From Marisa cornuarietis (Eukaryota > Mollusca > Gastropoda > Architaenioglossa > Ampullariidae): a DNA stretch of 64,000 nt. Every line of letters starts with the position of its first letter. Within the stretch, counting starts at the first letter, position 1. Location: the NCBI GenBank assembly GCA_004794655.1, contig SMMW01000619.1, positions 1,612,001 to 1,676,000 of the forward strand, written 5' to 3'. Positions 42,726-55,599 of the stretch are shown here, one piece after another. The notes below the pieces were generated by a model. The model saw only the letters and a program-made list of their open reading frames with translations. It was not told where the DNA came from and did no database searches. A program made the translations under genes and the position numbers.

Positions 42726-43557
42726 TCAGCAGACAGCTATGGCCTGGAAGAAGACATGTGGTTCACGTCCTTCAGCGTAACAAGAAACTGGTATAAGGGG
42801 ATGATCAGTTTTCTGGAGGTAACACTGCAAAAAGAAGGATTTTCCTCAGAACAAGTAAATCTGACTTGATATCTTCTTCATTTGTTAAAATGACAGTCAG
42901 AGGGGAAAAACTGGAGTGCAAAGAAAAAACTTCTGATGTTAGTCTTGGACAGAGGTGCCACTTCCAAGAGAAATTAGATGAGCAAAGCACGATCTAAGCC
43001 CCTCAGCACCCTATCGATATCCTTACATAGTAATTTTACCATTGCAATGCAGGACTGACTTTCTCATCCACAGATGAAGAAACACTATGACATGGTGACA
43101 TTCTATTGGTTTTCAAAACGTTCTTTCCAAATCCTATAATACAACTATATCAAAATCTTTCTGCAATGTTTTAGTTAGGGGTTTACCAGGCATGGACATG
43201 TCCTATTTAGGTGTTCCCAAGATACAGAAAATAAAGCAGCTGTTTAGTCTCAAGCCCAGTCCGAAACATTTCTTAGAACCTGATGTAAAACAAAACATAA
43301 ATAAATAAATAAATATAACCACTCCCCATATAGTAAATGGTTAGAACCATATATCAGCAAGCACCACAACAGGCAATGAAAGGAGATTTATTCTTACATG
43401 AGCATACTGCATGGCATTCTTCTTTTCTCCTTCCGATGTGCCACGGCCAATCCACACATACAAGCTTTTCTTTATGTCAATGATGAACACATCCTGGAGT
43501 TCAAATAATTAGTCTCAATATAGTGATTTATTTTTTTCCACATGCAAGTACAGAAAT

Positions 43558-43593
<36 letters not shown>

Positions 43594-44103
43594 GCAAGCA
43601 CACACATGCACACACACAGGGTTAACTAAATTAAAGTAAATGTAACCTTCGTGTCGAGGTCCTTCTTATCCACAGATCCCTTCTTCTCTTTGCGGAAGGT
43701 CATCTGACCACTGGAATCTGACAATCTGTTGACAATATTTTTACATGTAAAATTTTAGCCTGGCATGAAGAATGTTTCAAACTTTTAAAATGAAAAAAAT
43801 CTGTTTACACACCATTACCATTTTTAAAAAAAAGCAAAAAATCTACCTTCAGTAACTTTAACCACATCAGGAGAGAAACTAATAAAACCACCAGCATGCA
43901 CCATACACTATATTTTTATACTCAAGACTTTCCATCTCTCTCAATCATTTTAAAAGGCAGATTAAAGAAATAAAATATTACTTCTATATTTCTTGTACTT
44001 CTCTCAGTTATTACCTGTAAAGTTCTGTCTCCTTGTCCTTAGCCACAAAAGCACTGTCGTCATCATCATCATCTTCATTTGTCAAAGCCTTGTAGAACTC
44101 ATG
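42726..44103 (-). CDS. Gelsolin-like gene: acidic linker and G3 repeat (exons 10-13)
   Basis: Exon 10 begins [10 protein letters not shown] and has six consecutive Asp (codons GAT/GAC), then [11 protein letters not shown], the start of G3. Exon 12 encodes [20 protein letters not shown] and [10 protein letters not shown], the diagnostic D-x-F-I-D...-Y-V-W-I-G-x-G block. The last exon (42726-42824) encodes [20 protein letters not shown] and ends FFQAIAVC before TGA. The H-P-L-I-P-V block is the normal G3 end, whereas the CYAEGRE and final AVC are unlike the usual TVxxEGxE and AA endings. Confidence 0.9.
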
Positions 44104-47100
44104 CTGCAAAGAGGATGTATTGCCTTATAAAATCCAGTTATCTCACCTTGACTACAAGATCTAGTCTTTTACAATGCTGTGTTGTTGTGTCATGTTACAT
44201 TTGTTGTTTATTTTCTCTGTATACATACTAAACTCCTTTTGTTCTATTTTCCATTTGTGTATGTTTTGCTTTTGTAAGTACACAGCCTATTTTTAAAGTG
44301 GGAAAATGTGCTCTAGAAATCGACTTATTATTTTTAGTTCGATGCGCAAACCAGTGTGATGCAAAGATATCATTTAAACTGTGTCACATAGCAGTTTTAA
44401 CTGCATGAAATAAAGAGATCTTATGACCTGCTATTATCTATCCGGAAAGTGGATGCAGGGGAAAATGGCATTTTATGCTTAGCCAACAACTAAAGTTATA
44501 ATATCATGGCAAAGTAGCCAGTCCTGTAAGTAGGTGCCACATGCAGAGAAAGAAAGCATGTCTGAGACAACCAATCCTCATCGTATTGGTGACAAGTGCT
44601 AACTGTTGGACCACTGGACCATCTTTGGTATTATATGGCAGTGCAACACCTAATAAAAATGCTTTCTTACAGAAGGTTCAGTAGATGATTCTTCCAAAAC
44701 CTCTGTCCTGGGGCGGCCACTTCTTTCAGAGTCCAGTGCTTGCACATACTGCATGGCCTGCCACAATGCACCCAACAAAATCAACGATTTTCTTTTGAAT
44801 ATTCACAGTACAGTGCTGCTAAAACTAAAATCAAATTGTACCATTAAAGTGGATGGCTGACTAAAATAATGAAGTGAAATTATATTTGGAACTTATCATA
44901 CACATGCATCTTTTACCTGTTTGCAGGGCCGTGTAAAAATATTTATCTGATATAGCAACACAAAGATCAACCTTGACACAGTTGATTACTCTCACTTACT
45001 TTAAAGCGTTCATCTTTGTTACTTCCATTGCCATTCCACTGGTAAAGTGTGTTGCCGAGGTCAAGGATGAAGACATCATCTGATTTTAGACGACTTCTAC
45101 ACAATGGCACCTGAGCATTCGATGATTATACTTTATTCAGCCAGTCATTTCTTCGATAATAAACCACAGATAAGAGTCATCCTCTTTTTGCATGTGTACT
45201 TCCACAACACCTGTAGGCTCAACTGGTACGTTCTACAAGCTCTTATTTTATTTTATTTTTTTAAAGCTGCTGATATACTGCTTAATTATATTTTTATTTT
45301 ATTTTATTAGCTGTTGAATTGCTAAGTGCCATTTATAGATTTCATGTTTTTCTCAGTATTGTCCATCAATGTAATATAACCAATGAACCAATGTCTTTCA
45401 AGTTAAGAACAAAGTATAATGCATCAAAGAGGAATACAATATCAGATTTAGCATGACAGCATAGAAACAAGTACTTATATGGTAACAGGTACAATTACAT
45501 TATTTTATGTTACTTAATGTTCTATTTAGCCAATTGAAATGCTTCATAAACTATTAACTCATGCACCGTTCAAATCAGATATCGCATTGCACAGACTGAT
45601 TCCTTTGCCTCTGAATCAAACAGGTAAAGTGGAACAGCACGCATAATACAATTTCAGGCAGAAATCTGAAAAAGGAACACTGTGCCATGTGCTATTTACT
45701 CACTTCTTTCACTTCAATGTTTTTACGGGTCCCACAAAAGTGAAGCAGTCTGGGTTTGTACTCTTCTGGCTTCACGTGGCGGAAACCACTTTCTGCTCCA
45801 CCGCTCATGATGCTATAACAGAAGTGTCACAGAATTCTTCATAGCTATAGCAGAGAAAATGATAGATTTTCCAATTGAAGCACATTGATGGAATACAACT
45901 AATAATAATATAAAGCAAATAATGTATTATTCATAGTATACAGAGCCTATGATATTCTCAATGCAAGTTAGTCCAAAGAATACCATCTGATGGTTGAACA
46001 TTTCTAGCAAGTAGACTTTGCCCTTTGTCAATTGTGAAGACACAAGCATTTCTAAAACCAAACTCTGACAAGCTTTTGTGATTAAAGAGAGAAATTCCTT
46101 AACACAAGATATTCCTCAATCAGCCAGGCCCAGCTGTTTCTCTTAATCTCTTTAACCCTGGCTGACACCCATTTTGACTTGCCCCCAAGCATGAAAGATA
46201 ATGGTGAAACTAGAATGTTGATATATCTTATTTTTGTTATGAGATGGAGTTTCATGATTAGAAGACAAAGCAAAATCTGGGGCAGGAAGACAGAGTTACT
46301 TTCATAGAGAATACAAAAAGTTCTTCCTACTTTATGTCCATAAAAAGCTAGACATCTGAATGTGCTCACGTGATGGTCTTGAAATATGATCTGAATAGAT
46401 CAGACTCAAATCCCTGGACCTCACGATGCTGAATAGGCACATCATTTAGGTATGTGTCCAGTTCCACGGTCTTGTAAGCAGCTGTACCATACTCATCCTT
46501 CCCCAAAAAAAAAAAAAAATCTAATAAACAAGTTTTATTAAGAGTTACCATTTTGGATAAACCTATTTAACTAAAATCCCAAATGTAAAGCAACTTAACT
46601 TGAACATTCAGGCTGTGTTCATAACACCTAGTGAATTAATAGTGTTAAAGACCATACTGAATGGTTGGCATTTCTTTACAGATTTAGTAAAATATATTTA
46701 CCCATCTACACCTGTCTGAAGCAACTGCCACATGTGTGACATGATCTAAGGCAACAGTTCATCAGCAAGTTAAAGGGTCAAGAGGTGGGGAAAAGCAAGA
46801 AGATGGCTGCACTGAAACAACAGCAAAAATGGCCTAAAGGAAACAACCAGCTGAATGATCCCCTCAGCAAACTGTAGCAATGTTGACACAGAAAAGCCTA
46901 TGTGTTTAAAGTGGTGAAATATTGACACCAAGAAGTAATGCAATGTATTTCTTCAGTAAAGGTTTACAAAGTATCAGATTTGCATTTACCTGTGTGCTTT
47001 CTCGTCCAATCCAGAAGTGAATATCATACTGAAACTCTTCCCCTCCTGGCTCCTTGTAGGTCTGAAAGAAGAAGACTGAATTCTTTGACCATGAAATACA

Positions 47101-50100
47101 CTAGAGCTGTTTATCCACTACTGAAAAAAAAATCACGAGTAAGTAAAGATGTTTTTATGTATTCTACATTAGAAGTTCCATTAGATGTTTCTTTTATTTC
47201 AAATAGATATATAACAAAAGAAAGAAGGATGACAAGAAAAAAAAACTGTCTAAAATAATTTTATATCACCTTTTCTTTGTTAAAGCAAGTATTTCCAAGA
47301 ATGCTAGATCTTTCAAAAAGCAAAAAGACTTGCTCTATGCACACTAGAACATCTATAGCACATCAGTGTCCTGGAACTTTTATTTCTTGGTGTGGGTAAG
47401 CAGATCAGCTTAGTACATTCATGCATTCACACTTCAAGCTATTTTAAAGGCAGCAAAGCAGGGGGAAAAATGTCTTATTTATCAAAGAATCATGTCCTGA
47501 ACAGTTTTTTTGGCAATCTTCTCTACATTTATGCGGAAGTGCATCACCGCACACGCAGACATGTTAATATCTGCCCAACATGCCATATATTTTTTCTTTT
47601 AGTACTCATGTACTACCATAATTCTTTGGGGTTTGTAATTTTTTCTTTTTGTTTTGTTTGTTTGAAGAGCAAGAAAACTTTGTAAAGGTTGGTAGCTCTT
47701 AATGTAGTTTTTTTGATTTGAACTTATTCTAACCAAGTGACACTTTATTAACAAAAGTCTCCCATGTATGTAGTTCAATCATCCAAACACAAACAATTGC
47801 AATAAAATACTCACATTCATAACAATATATGAATCTCCTGAGTAGAATTTTCCATAGTCTTCCTTAGGCCAGCTAGTCACTTTAAATTTCTGAAAAAAAA
47901 ATAGAAATCAAAACTTAAAATGTTACTTTTCCTTTTTCTATTTTTTTTTGGGGGGAGGGGGTGTTCTTCTTGTAGGGCTCAGTATTCATTTACACAATTA
48001 AGAACTGAAGTGTTGCTAAAAATATTCCCCAAAAGCAGTACACATATTGTGGTTTTGCTAATGCTGCAAAACATGTTTTGTGATGGCTGTGCAATGTTGT
48101 AAACAGTACTAAAACATATTTCTGATACGAATTCTTAAAGAGGGGGAACACAATTTTGAGTAATGGCACAGCTTCAAACACAGCTGTAAATATATGATTA
48201 ACTTATCAAGATCCAGTTTTATCTATATGATAGATAAAGTTCATAACTTTATAAACTGGCAATTTAGTCTACCCGTAACTGTTCCAGAAAATAAATGCCA
48301 TTTGCTGCAAGAATATTATTTGTAGGTTCCTACCCAGAAATAAAAAAAAAATTCTCCATGCCTATGAGTTAATGTGCTACAAGACAGAAATCTAAAACCT
48401 GGTATATAAAATGGTTACAGAAGCAAGCAAATACCAACAGGAATTTTAAACAATGTTACTACAATCTGGAAACAGTGTTTTTTCAAAGCTAGCAGGATTA
48501 CAACTTCTGCACACATCCATCCTTACCACAATTCGCCAAATCTGAAGTCCTGGTTTCTGACCAGCTCCTTTCCAAGCCACTTCAGTAGATGCAGATGCCT
48601 CTAATTTATGAAAGACCAAGAGAATTGATTAGGACAGACCTCAGTGAACTACCCTTACAAATCCACCCTCTACATCATGCATGCTAGTAAATCTTACTCC
48701 TGAGCTTTTTTTATTGCTTGTTAGGTAGTGAACCCATTTACACTAAACTGGGGAAAAAATGCTCCTACTTAGTTCACATTAAACAGGTGCACTGCATAAA
48801 GCCACTGCAACCACAAATAAATTACAAAGATTTTTTTAATGTAGAGTTCAGTATCCTTCCTCCATAATGTATTTAAAATGAAGTTGATATTAATGAAAAT
48901 ATGAAAAACAAAACTTTAAAAAATGATTAAACGCTAAAACAAATTATAAACTATTTAAAAAATTTAAAAAATTACACATTCCCTAAAATACATAAAAAAC
49001 TGCATTTACACTAGTCTGTTAAATAGAAAGGTCTTCAATGAAGTCAATATTGAGGGCAATATTAATATGAGGCAAGGCCTCAAAACAAAAATTAAAAACA
49101 AAATAATAAAAAATTACAAAATAAGTACACAAGACTATAAGATACAGGTTCAATCACCAGCGAGCTGGCAAGAGTGACATGACAATAGTAAAGCCTGGTG
49201 GCTATATACAGGCAGTGAACATAAAGTGGTTCACTGAACACTAGGGCATCTCATGTGGTAAGTGGACCCCAACCCTCCTAGCTCCCAACTCATCTCTGCT
49301 GAATAGTTAGGAAGAGATTTCCAGTCACATGCCCAGGCAAGCTTTGATATATCATGTAGCAAATCCAGTGCCCACACTATCAGTCTTTGACATACATACA
49401 AGCACACCTTTATGTAACCACTCCTGAAATATTCCCAACCAAGGGAAGCTTAAGTACTGTAACTAGAATACAATAAACATAGGCAATACTGAATTTGTTA
49501 AGAAAGCTAATGTTATAGAGCTTTATATATCATAAGTATAGTGAAATGAGACATTGGCTATAGTTTTGAGTATGAATAGATACACACACACTTATGTTTT
49601 ATTTTCCATATTTGTTACATATAATATTGAAATGTCACCAGTTCATATATTCAGAACTACCTCAAAAAAGATGAAGTAATGGTGATGGATGGAAAAATGC
49701 AAAGTAGGCAAGAGAATGCAGAAAAATAGGGATAGATACTTTTTTTTTAATCTGTTGTCAAGATAAAGGCAGGCAAGGATTTCAAGGGGAACAATCAAGG
49801 CTACTCTTCAGCCCATACCTAAACAGTGTTAGCACTCTGGAAGTTACATCTCTCTCCCTTCCCCCACCCTCAACCAGACAACCCCCCACACACACACACA
49901 CACAACCTGCCTTAAGGCATGAAACTGACATATCATCTTGTTATAATATTTTCTCGTATCACTTGATACAGAAGCAACATAATAACACTACAAACATTTT
50001 TAAATCTTAATGTTGGCAAATTAAGTGAAGACTTACTTTTAATGTTTCGCTCCAACTCTGATCCGAACAAAGCAAGATTTGAATCTTTCCAATCATATTT

Positions 50101-50397
50101 TTTTGCTTTGATTAGTCCTGGACACAATCAAACAACTATTATCAAGGCAAAATTTTTTAACAAACTCAGATGCTTCATAAGCTCAAAAAGCAGATCTTAT
50201 AAATATGAAGTAACATGATGTGTAGGTTGTTAAATTGAAAAGATAAGGAATAATACATGTGTGAGATTAAAGAAAATGTTATACAATTCATATATATATA
50301 TAAGTCCTGACCTATACCCACAATAATGGCAGATAAATTTCTTTTTAAAAAAGTTCTTTAACCGAATTTTTTAAATTAAAATACACTTACCTGCCAT
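42726..50397 (-). CDS. Gelsolin-family actin-severing protein, three repeats, complete
   Basis: Predicted to bind, cap and sever actin filaments under calcium and phosphoinositide control in the cytoplasm. Coding exons 5' to 3' on the minus strand (plus coordinates): 50391-50397, 50037-50117, 48527-48600, 47815-47889, 46990-47061, 46370-46497, 45704-45812, 45000-45110, 44671-44757, 44015-44103, 43647-43725, 43398-43493, 42726-42824. They sum to 1,107 bases: 368 residues plus TGA, with every phase matching. The start [20 protein letters not shown] closely matches the N terminus of invertebrate gelsolin-like protein 2 (GLP2), and the start context is CCAAACATGG. Length and three-repeat layout match severin, fragmin and GLP rather than six-repeat gelsolin or villin. 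No headpiece is present. Confidence 0.95.
43559..43619. repeat. (CA)n microsatellite
   Basis: CA run in the intron between gelsolin exons 11 and 12, within 90 bp of both exons. Confidence 0.93.
44475..44640 (-). mobile_element. tRNA-derived SINE, copy 2 (diverged)
   Basis: Minus-strand copy of the family at 19,005. On the plus strand the matching blocks are ATATCATGGCAAAGTAGCCA, CCTGTAAGTAGGTGCCACAT, GCAGAGAAAGAAAGC and GTATTGGTGACAAGTGCTAA. It lies in the intron between gelsolin exons 9 and 10 and is more diverged than the copy at 58,640. Confidence 0.6.
44671..45110 (-). CDS. Gelsolin-like gene: G2 repeat (exons 8-9)
   Basis: Residues about 183-248. [20 protein letters not shown] matches the D-x-F-L-D-x-G...-Y-x-W-x-G core of G2, followed by [16 protein letters not shown]. 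Exon 9 ends in an acidic hydrophilic linker ([10 protein letters not shown]). Confidence 0.92.
45704..48600 (-). CDS. Gelsolin-like gene: G1 repeat (exons 3-7)
   Basis: Encodes about residues 30-182. Family blocks in order: GLQIWRIV (47-54), [24 protein letters not shown], then [27 protein letters not shown], and at the end [16 protein letters not shown]. The FYSGDSYI and HFWIG-x-x-T/S pair is the core gelsolin fold signature. In gelsolin G1 the Glu/Asp of this region take part in calcium binding. The basic [13 protein letters not shown] stretch corresponds to the G1-G2 segment known to bind PIP2 and F-actin in gelsolin. Confidence 0.93.
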
Positions 50398-50433
50398 GTT
50401 TGGATGGCACTTCTCTTGTATTTAGTATAAAAA
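50398..50433 (-). other. Gelsolin-like gene: 5' UTR part of first coding exon
   Basis: On the minus strand a T-rich tract ending TTCCAG (acceptor at 50,434) precedes 36 untranslated bases and ATGGCAG, followed by the donor gtaagtg. So the first coding exon holds only seven coding bases, and at least one non-coding exon must lie upstream (higher coordinates). Its position was not fixed; a donor-like site with GC-richer sequence stands near 52,330-52,420. Confidence 0.7.
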
Positions 50434-51790
50434 CTGGAAAAAAAATCCACTTTCATTAAATATGTTGAATGTTTTATTGCATAATGGGAAGAAAGGATTA
50501 GTGACCTGATAAACCCAGTTAACAAACTAAAATAGTCAATTAGTGATCATAATTTAGACATCATCCCCCATCTTTGTACATAGTCTCTAGAAATTTTAAT
50601 GCATTTGTTTTGCAATAATGTAGTGTTTTAGTTTCTTCCACTTAGATCAAGGACTAGATGCGAAAAGGAATAACTTTTATTATTTTGTTACCCTCCTAAA
50701 TAAAGATCTGTCATTTGTCATCATAAAATAATAAAAGGTCAAGTGCCATACTGTATGATGTAAATATAAGATTAACTGCCATTTCACAAGAAAAACACAT
50801 AAAAATCGGATAAAATCTGGATCACATTTGCATATATATATATATATATACATACACACATACAGAATATCTACAGTTTCAGCTAACAACATTCATCCCA
50901 CTCTAAAGGTATCCTATCCCCATTCCCCCCACCCAGCTATTTCCACACACAACCTTACCTGATATTAGCACCCCTACAACCCTTCCACTTCTGTATATGA
51001 CAATACTTGCATACAGCTTCAGCACACTACTTATCCGACCTCAGCAACTGTGGATAGTCTGAATTATTTAACCTGTGTTTGTGACACGGCATTATTTATA
51101 CATGTACATGCTCTGTCTTACAATAAAAAGAAAAAGCACAGTGCTCCACATTTTATCAGACTGCTCCCAAGTCCTCAAGGCAGACCCGATAAAGAAGTTG
51201 ATTCAGTAGTTTGAGAACACAAGCAACAAGGTGAAAGGTAAGTGGATATCTATTCTACTTCTATTCTCAGTAAACTGACAGTATAATCAAGATTATATTG
51301 CTCAATAGTCAAGGTGTAGCATGTAGTCCCCATGGGTTTTTTTTGTGGCAATTCTACAAATATTGAGAACATTAAAAGTCTTCATATTATACACTAAAAA
51401 CAATCTAGTTGTGTGCCCTGAATAAATTTGGTCTGTTCAGTAGTTACTAAACAGAGATTCACCTATAGTATACAAAATTTGAATCTTGAGAAGTCATGAG
51501 CTCTCACTTGTAGCTCAACTGTCCTTATGACAGCTAATGTGTGTGTGTGTGTGTGTGCATGTGAGAGAGACAGCATCTGCTAAAGGCAGGTAAGGTTTAG
51601 ATAAACAGCATCAATCGGCCAATATTGTGACTCACAGAGCAATATTGCAGTCTTGAACCTTGTAGGGGAACTTTTTGAAAAACAAAACTGATAAAATAAA
51701 AATGTTGATCAGTTGGCTGGTTTATCTGACAGAAAGGGCTTCCCTTTATTATGGTGATTGTGCAATATATTGCCCAGAAGGGATTAATGA
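50434..51790. other. 5' intron or intergenic DNA of the gelsolin-like gene
   Basis: AT-rich, with (TA)n at 50,832-50,850 and (GT)n at 51,538-51,556. No coding signal seen. Confidence 0.5.
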
Positions 51791-51794
51791 AGGA

Positions 51795-51985
51795 GGAAGT
51801 GTAGTCTACCCGGAACGTCTTCTTGCCCCACCATGGCCAGTTGTGAACGTGTGACATCCTCATCCTCATAGAAGTGCTGTGTGTGCCTAATGACCACATC
51901 TAAACTCTGAACCATAATCCTTGATAATGATGACAAGCAATTAAGTTTTTTTTCTTTAAACCACTGGGCTACCAGGCCACCCAAA
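51795..51985 (-). mobile_element. tRNA-derived SINE, second family
   Basis: On the minus strand the element starts near GGCCTGGTAGCCCAGTGG, where TAGCCCAGTGG is a perfect Pol III A box. About 60 bases on, GGTTCAGAGTTTAG is a degenerate B box. The A and B box spacing is longer than in a tRNA gene and no cloverleaf can be drawn, so it is a SINE head rather than a tRNA. Confidence 0.6.
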
Positions 51986-52199
51986 TAATAAATGTGCATT
52001 GACCTGCCCTGTTTTTATAACGAAACAAAATGATTAAAAAAATTCAATGTATTATATACGTGACATGTAATAAAGATGTACAACTATATTAACACAAGAC
52101 AAAGCGAACCTTCTACAACATATTTGTGAAGCACAAAGCACTGATTTATGCACTGCTCCTCAACATTCCAATAAACTGTCACTACACCTCGTTTACTAT

Positions 52200-52700
52200 C
52201 AACACCAAGGGCAGCGCAAAGCGAGCAGCTCCATGATCACTGCTACAGCTTCTTCCTTTGTGTGTCGGTGTTGCACTCAGTCTCGCCGTAAACTTCTCTG
52301 TGTTCAGTTATCGTTATTTGTGCTCATACGTGTTGATACTACTTTACTTACAGGTAACTTACACCTCAACGTGCTTGAAGTACAAAGTATACTCACAGTC
52401 TCAGGAGTCTGTGTCGGGAGAGATGTGAGTTCTTGGTGTGTGTGAGAGAGAGAGAGAGTGGGCCGGGTGCGTACGTGTGTGTGTGTTGCGGAAGTAGAAC
52501 CACGTGACACTCGAATCTTTAGCCCCATTAGCTGCTTTTTTATTTCCCTTCAGGTCGCCGTGTGTTGTGCTGGCAAATGTTGCGAAATCCCCAGTCGATG
52601 CACAGTTTTTCAGTTTCAGGTTTTCCTCGTCTACACAACTGACTTCTTTGTTAGGAGCGCAGCAGTTTCATATCAATAATGCGCGTGAGTCCACTAGCAC
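52200..52700. promoter_or_regulatory. Possible promoter region of the gelsolin-like gene
   Basis: GC-richer, low-repeat sequence between the AT-rich introns and the transposon-rich intergenic DNA. It contains donor-like sites on the minus strand near 52,330-52,350 and a (GA)n stretch at 52,443-52,458. Position upstream of a leaderless first coding exon is the only real argument. Confidence 0.25.
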
Positions 52701-52765
52701 GCGCCACGTCATGTGTTAACCGCTTGAACAACGGAGACTGGGGCCGTGCGCCTTAATGACCCGGG

Positions 52766-52820
52766 TGATATATGTAGTACATAGGTGATATATAGTATAT
52801 AGTACATAGTATATAGGTGA
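52766..52820. repeat. Degenerate GTGATATATAGTACATA tandem repeat
   Basis: Repeated GGTGATATAT and AGTACATAG words. A similar TATAGT...GGTGATATA block occurs at 56,270-56,352. Confidence 0.7.
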
Positions 52821-52907
52821 TATATTTATGGTGGTGTGGAATGTAACACGTGCGCACACACACGCGCGTACATGCGGCATGAGCGGGCTGACGACCCCGT
52901 GACCAAG

Positions 52908-52985
52908 AATGGCAGGATGTGACACACAATTAACTAGGAGCACAGGAATGGCAGGATGTGACACACAATTAACTAGGAGCACAGG
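52908..52985. repeat. Perfect 39-bp tandem duplication
   Basis: Two identical copies of a unit starting AATGGCAGGATGTGACACAC and ending GGAGCACAGG. No mismatch was seen, so it is recent. Confidence 0.95.
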
Positions 52986-53203
52986 AAAACAATTAAGCAG
53001 TATGACGGGTCGGTGACCCTGTGACCCACACGAACGCACGCACTGCAGGTTCCAGAACAAGTCGGGTGTCCGGGTCAGGTCGAGAGGAAATATAGTTAAA
53101 TATTAGGCCTGTAAGGTTTGATGTGAGCGAGAGTTACTTGCCCTTACTTGAGGTAAACAAACACGATCAAGACTAAGCGGATGTGTTCTGTCAGTGAGAC
53201 AGC

Positions 53204-53390
53204 CAGAGCCGGCGTTAGGGTAGGGCGAGCAGGGCGACCGCCCCAGGCCCCGCGCCTGAGGGGGCCTTGCGAAAGGAGATTCTGTTATACAGTTTATCAT
53301 TTTTATAGCCTACACTTACGGTTAAAGGCCCCGCATATGACATTCGCCCAGGGCCCCGCGGGGCCCCACGTATTCCTAACGCCGGCTCTG
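53204..53390. mobile_element. hAT-like MITE with TIRs and 8-bp target duplication
   Basis: A 187-bp element with 16-bp perfect terminal inverted repeats (CAGAGCCGGCGTTAGG at the left, CCTAACGCCGGCTCTG at the right). It is flanked on both sides by the identical octamer GAGACAGC (53,196-53,203 and 53,391-53,398). CAG/CTG termini and an 8-bp duplication are hallmarks of hAT transposons. The arms continue as an imperfect GC-rich palindrome (GGGGCC-rich), with about 60 bp of AT-rich centre. It has no coding capacity. Confidence 0.93.
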
Positions 53391-53398
53391 GAGACAGC

Positions 53399-55480
53399 AT
53401 CGCATTTTTAAGCATTTAAAAGCTGTTTTCACACGATTTTTTTCTGTGAAAAATACACGGCCATGTTATGTGGAATAATCTACATTCATTTGTTTTTTGT
53501 TTTTTTTTAAGCTGGCTAATAAATCAACACAACTTACTAAAAGTCCCTATACTGTCACAGTTGTAATTCACTTACATAGTTACTGATAGTAAGTGGCGCC
53601 AACTCAAAGAATACCGTCTCATTGCCTTCAAGACTTTTATGTAGGTTAGTCAAAATATTGGCCACACCAGCTGTATGTGCTTGTTATTGAATAGCAATAA
53701 CAGTCGAAAAAATACTTATCTTATTCTATGAATATTTTATTTCATGGGAAGGCTCTTCATTTTGTACGGTTTGTTCAAAACAAGCATAAAATATTTCATA
53801 GAAAGGAAATAGAAAAACAAAATAGAAAAAAAGAATTAATTGCAGACTGCATCATGCAGTACCCCAAATTTAGTCATTTTTCTGACTGCAAGATCTAGTA
53901 AAAACTGGTAATATAAAATACTAACATATCAGTTTAATTAATTTTGATATGTGGTCCTTTCATTCACACTACTTCTCTAAAGTTACAAAAACCTACATTT
54001 ATCCTTCAAGTCATAAGCTTAGTTTCTTTTTGTCTGTTTGGGTACGAATCGTGTGATAGTCAATTATTTTAAGAATTTTAAATCACTATTGTTAAATAAA
54101 ACACTTTGGTGACTTTTGAAAATGACAACACAAGATTCAAGGAGAGTTTTGTTAAGTCTAAAAAGGTCATAAAGTTGGACAGTTTGCAGTGCACGTGTTC
54201 AATGCTTATCTGCAAACTATCTGCAAATTTAAATTTATGGTTACTTCTGAAAAGATATTTTAGCTTGTTTTTTACTTTGCACTTTTATGCTGCTTATTTG
54301 TCTCTTACTTTTGCATATGCACACACACACACACACACAACACTCAGCGCAACACACACACACACACACACTGGTTGATAGAAACACATAGATCTTCATC
54401 AATATATTCATTTACACATATAGATGTTTGTCAGTTTTTTTTTCAATTGTCACTTGTATTGTTTGACAGAAAGAGCAGCATCTCTGATGCTACAGATCTC
54501 TTGTTCAAATCATATATCATCAATGTACTGTTTTTATGTTCTATTGTAAAAGTACCTGTCTAGGAAATGTTAAAAGATGTTTGGAAAGAAGCCTGGAACT
54601 AGTTCCAATCTGTTTAAATCCTGCAGTTAGGATCAACTAACCATTTTGGTTTTGGTTTTGATTAAGGCTTATTAATTTTTCTTCTTTAAAGTTAAGCTTT
54701 AGGAGGACTATTAAAATCATCAGTTATTTTTAGAGAAAATTTGTACTCCTGTCTTATATCATAACATTTTTTACAATTAATTTTAAGAGTAGAATATTCT
54801 AATTGAATGTTCATCCACCCTTAAAAACTTCTGAAATCCATGGGTCAGTTTTAATTACAGTAGGTTAAATGTCAGGGTTCTATCTTAGTGTTTCCCTCTC
54901 TCTATATATATATATATATCTTGATTTGTATGCTTATATATGACAATCTAAACTGTGATGAACTATTAATAATGCTATATTAAATTTATATTGATTATCA
55001 ATGTTTGTTAAAAATACAAAACAAGAACACACAAAGTTATAGACCTTACCTTACATCTAAAATTCAGTTCATCCGATTTATACCACATATTTTCCACAAA
55101 ACAGGATGGATAATATAATCTTTTAAGTAAGATATTTATATCATAGTACAAAATATTATCATCTTTATATACCACAGAGTTAGACTAATATGAATATGAG
55201 CTTAAGGAGGACCCATGGTGCAAAGGCGTTGTTAAAGAATTGATCTCGGTATAGGCGACTCATCTGTCACCTGTTGTAAACATAACTGACAGTTGTGTAC
55301 TTGGATAAGTAACAGAACTATAGCACACATGGACTTTTAACAATGAAAAAAATGCGATCGACTTACTAATTTATTTCCATATTTAGCATATGGCGCATTC
55401 AGAATTTTTAACACTAGCTCAATAATGTCTTGGTCTTATAGTTTTCGAATCTCACGAAGCTGGCAGCTTCGTGGGCGGCT
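53399..55480. other. Intergenic DNA
   Basis: AT-rich, with (CA)n at 54,319-54,340 and 54,353-54,372 and (TA)n at 54,901-54,920. No coding signal seen. Confidence 0.6.
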
Positions 55481-55599
55481 TTGTTTACCCCAAGTAAGGG
55501 AAGTCACTCGCAGGTGATGACGTCAACTTTACAGGCCTCATAGGGACAGCATAGAGGTGGGAGACTCGATCTCGCCCAAGATTTTTAAGGATTTGTTTT

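Noticed and set aside
51795..51985. tRNA gene on the minus strand
   Set aside because: The A box is perfect but the anticodon arm, T arm and acceptor pairing cannot be formed; listed as a SINE instead.
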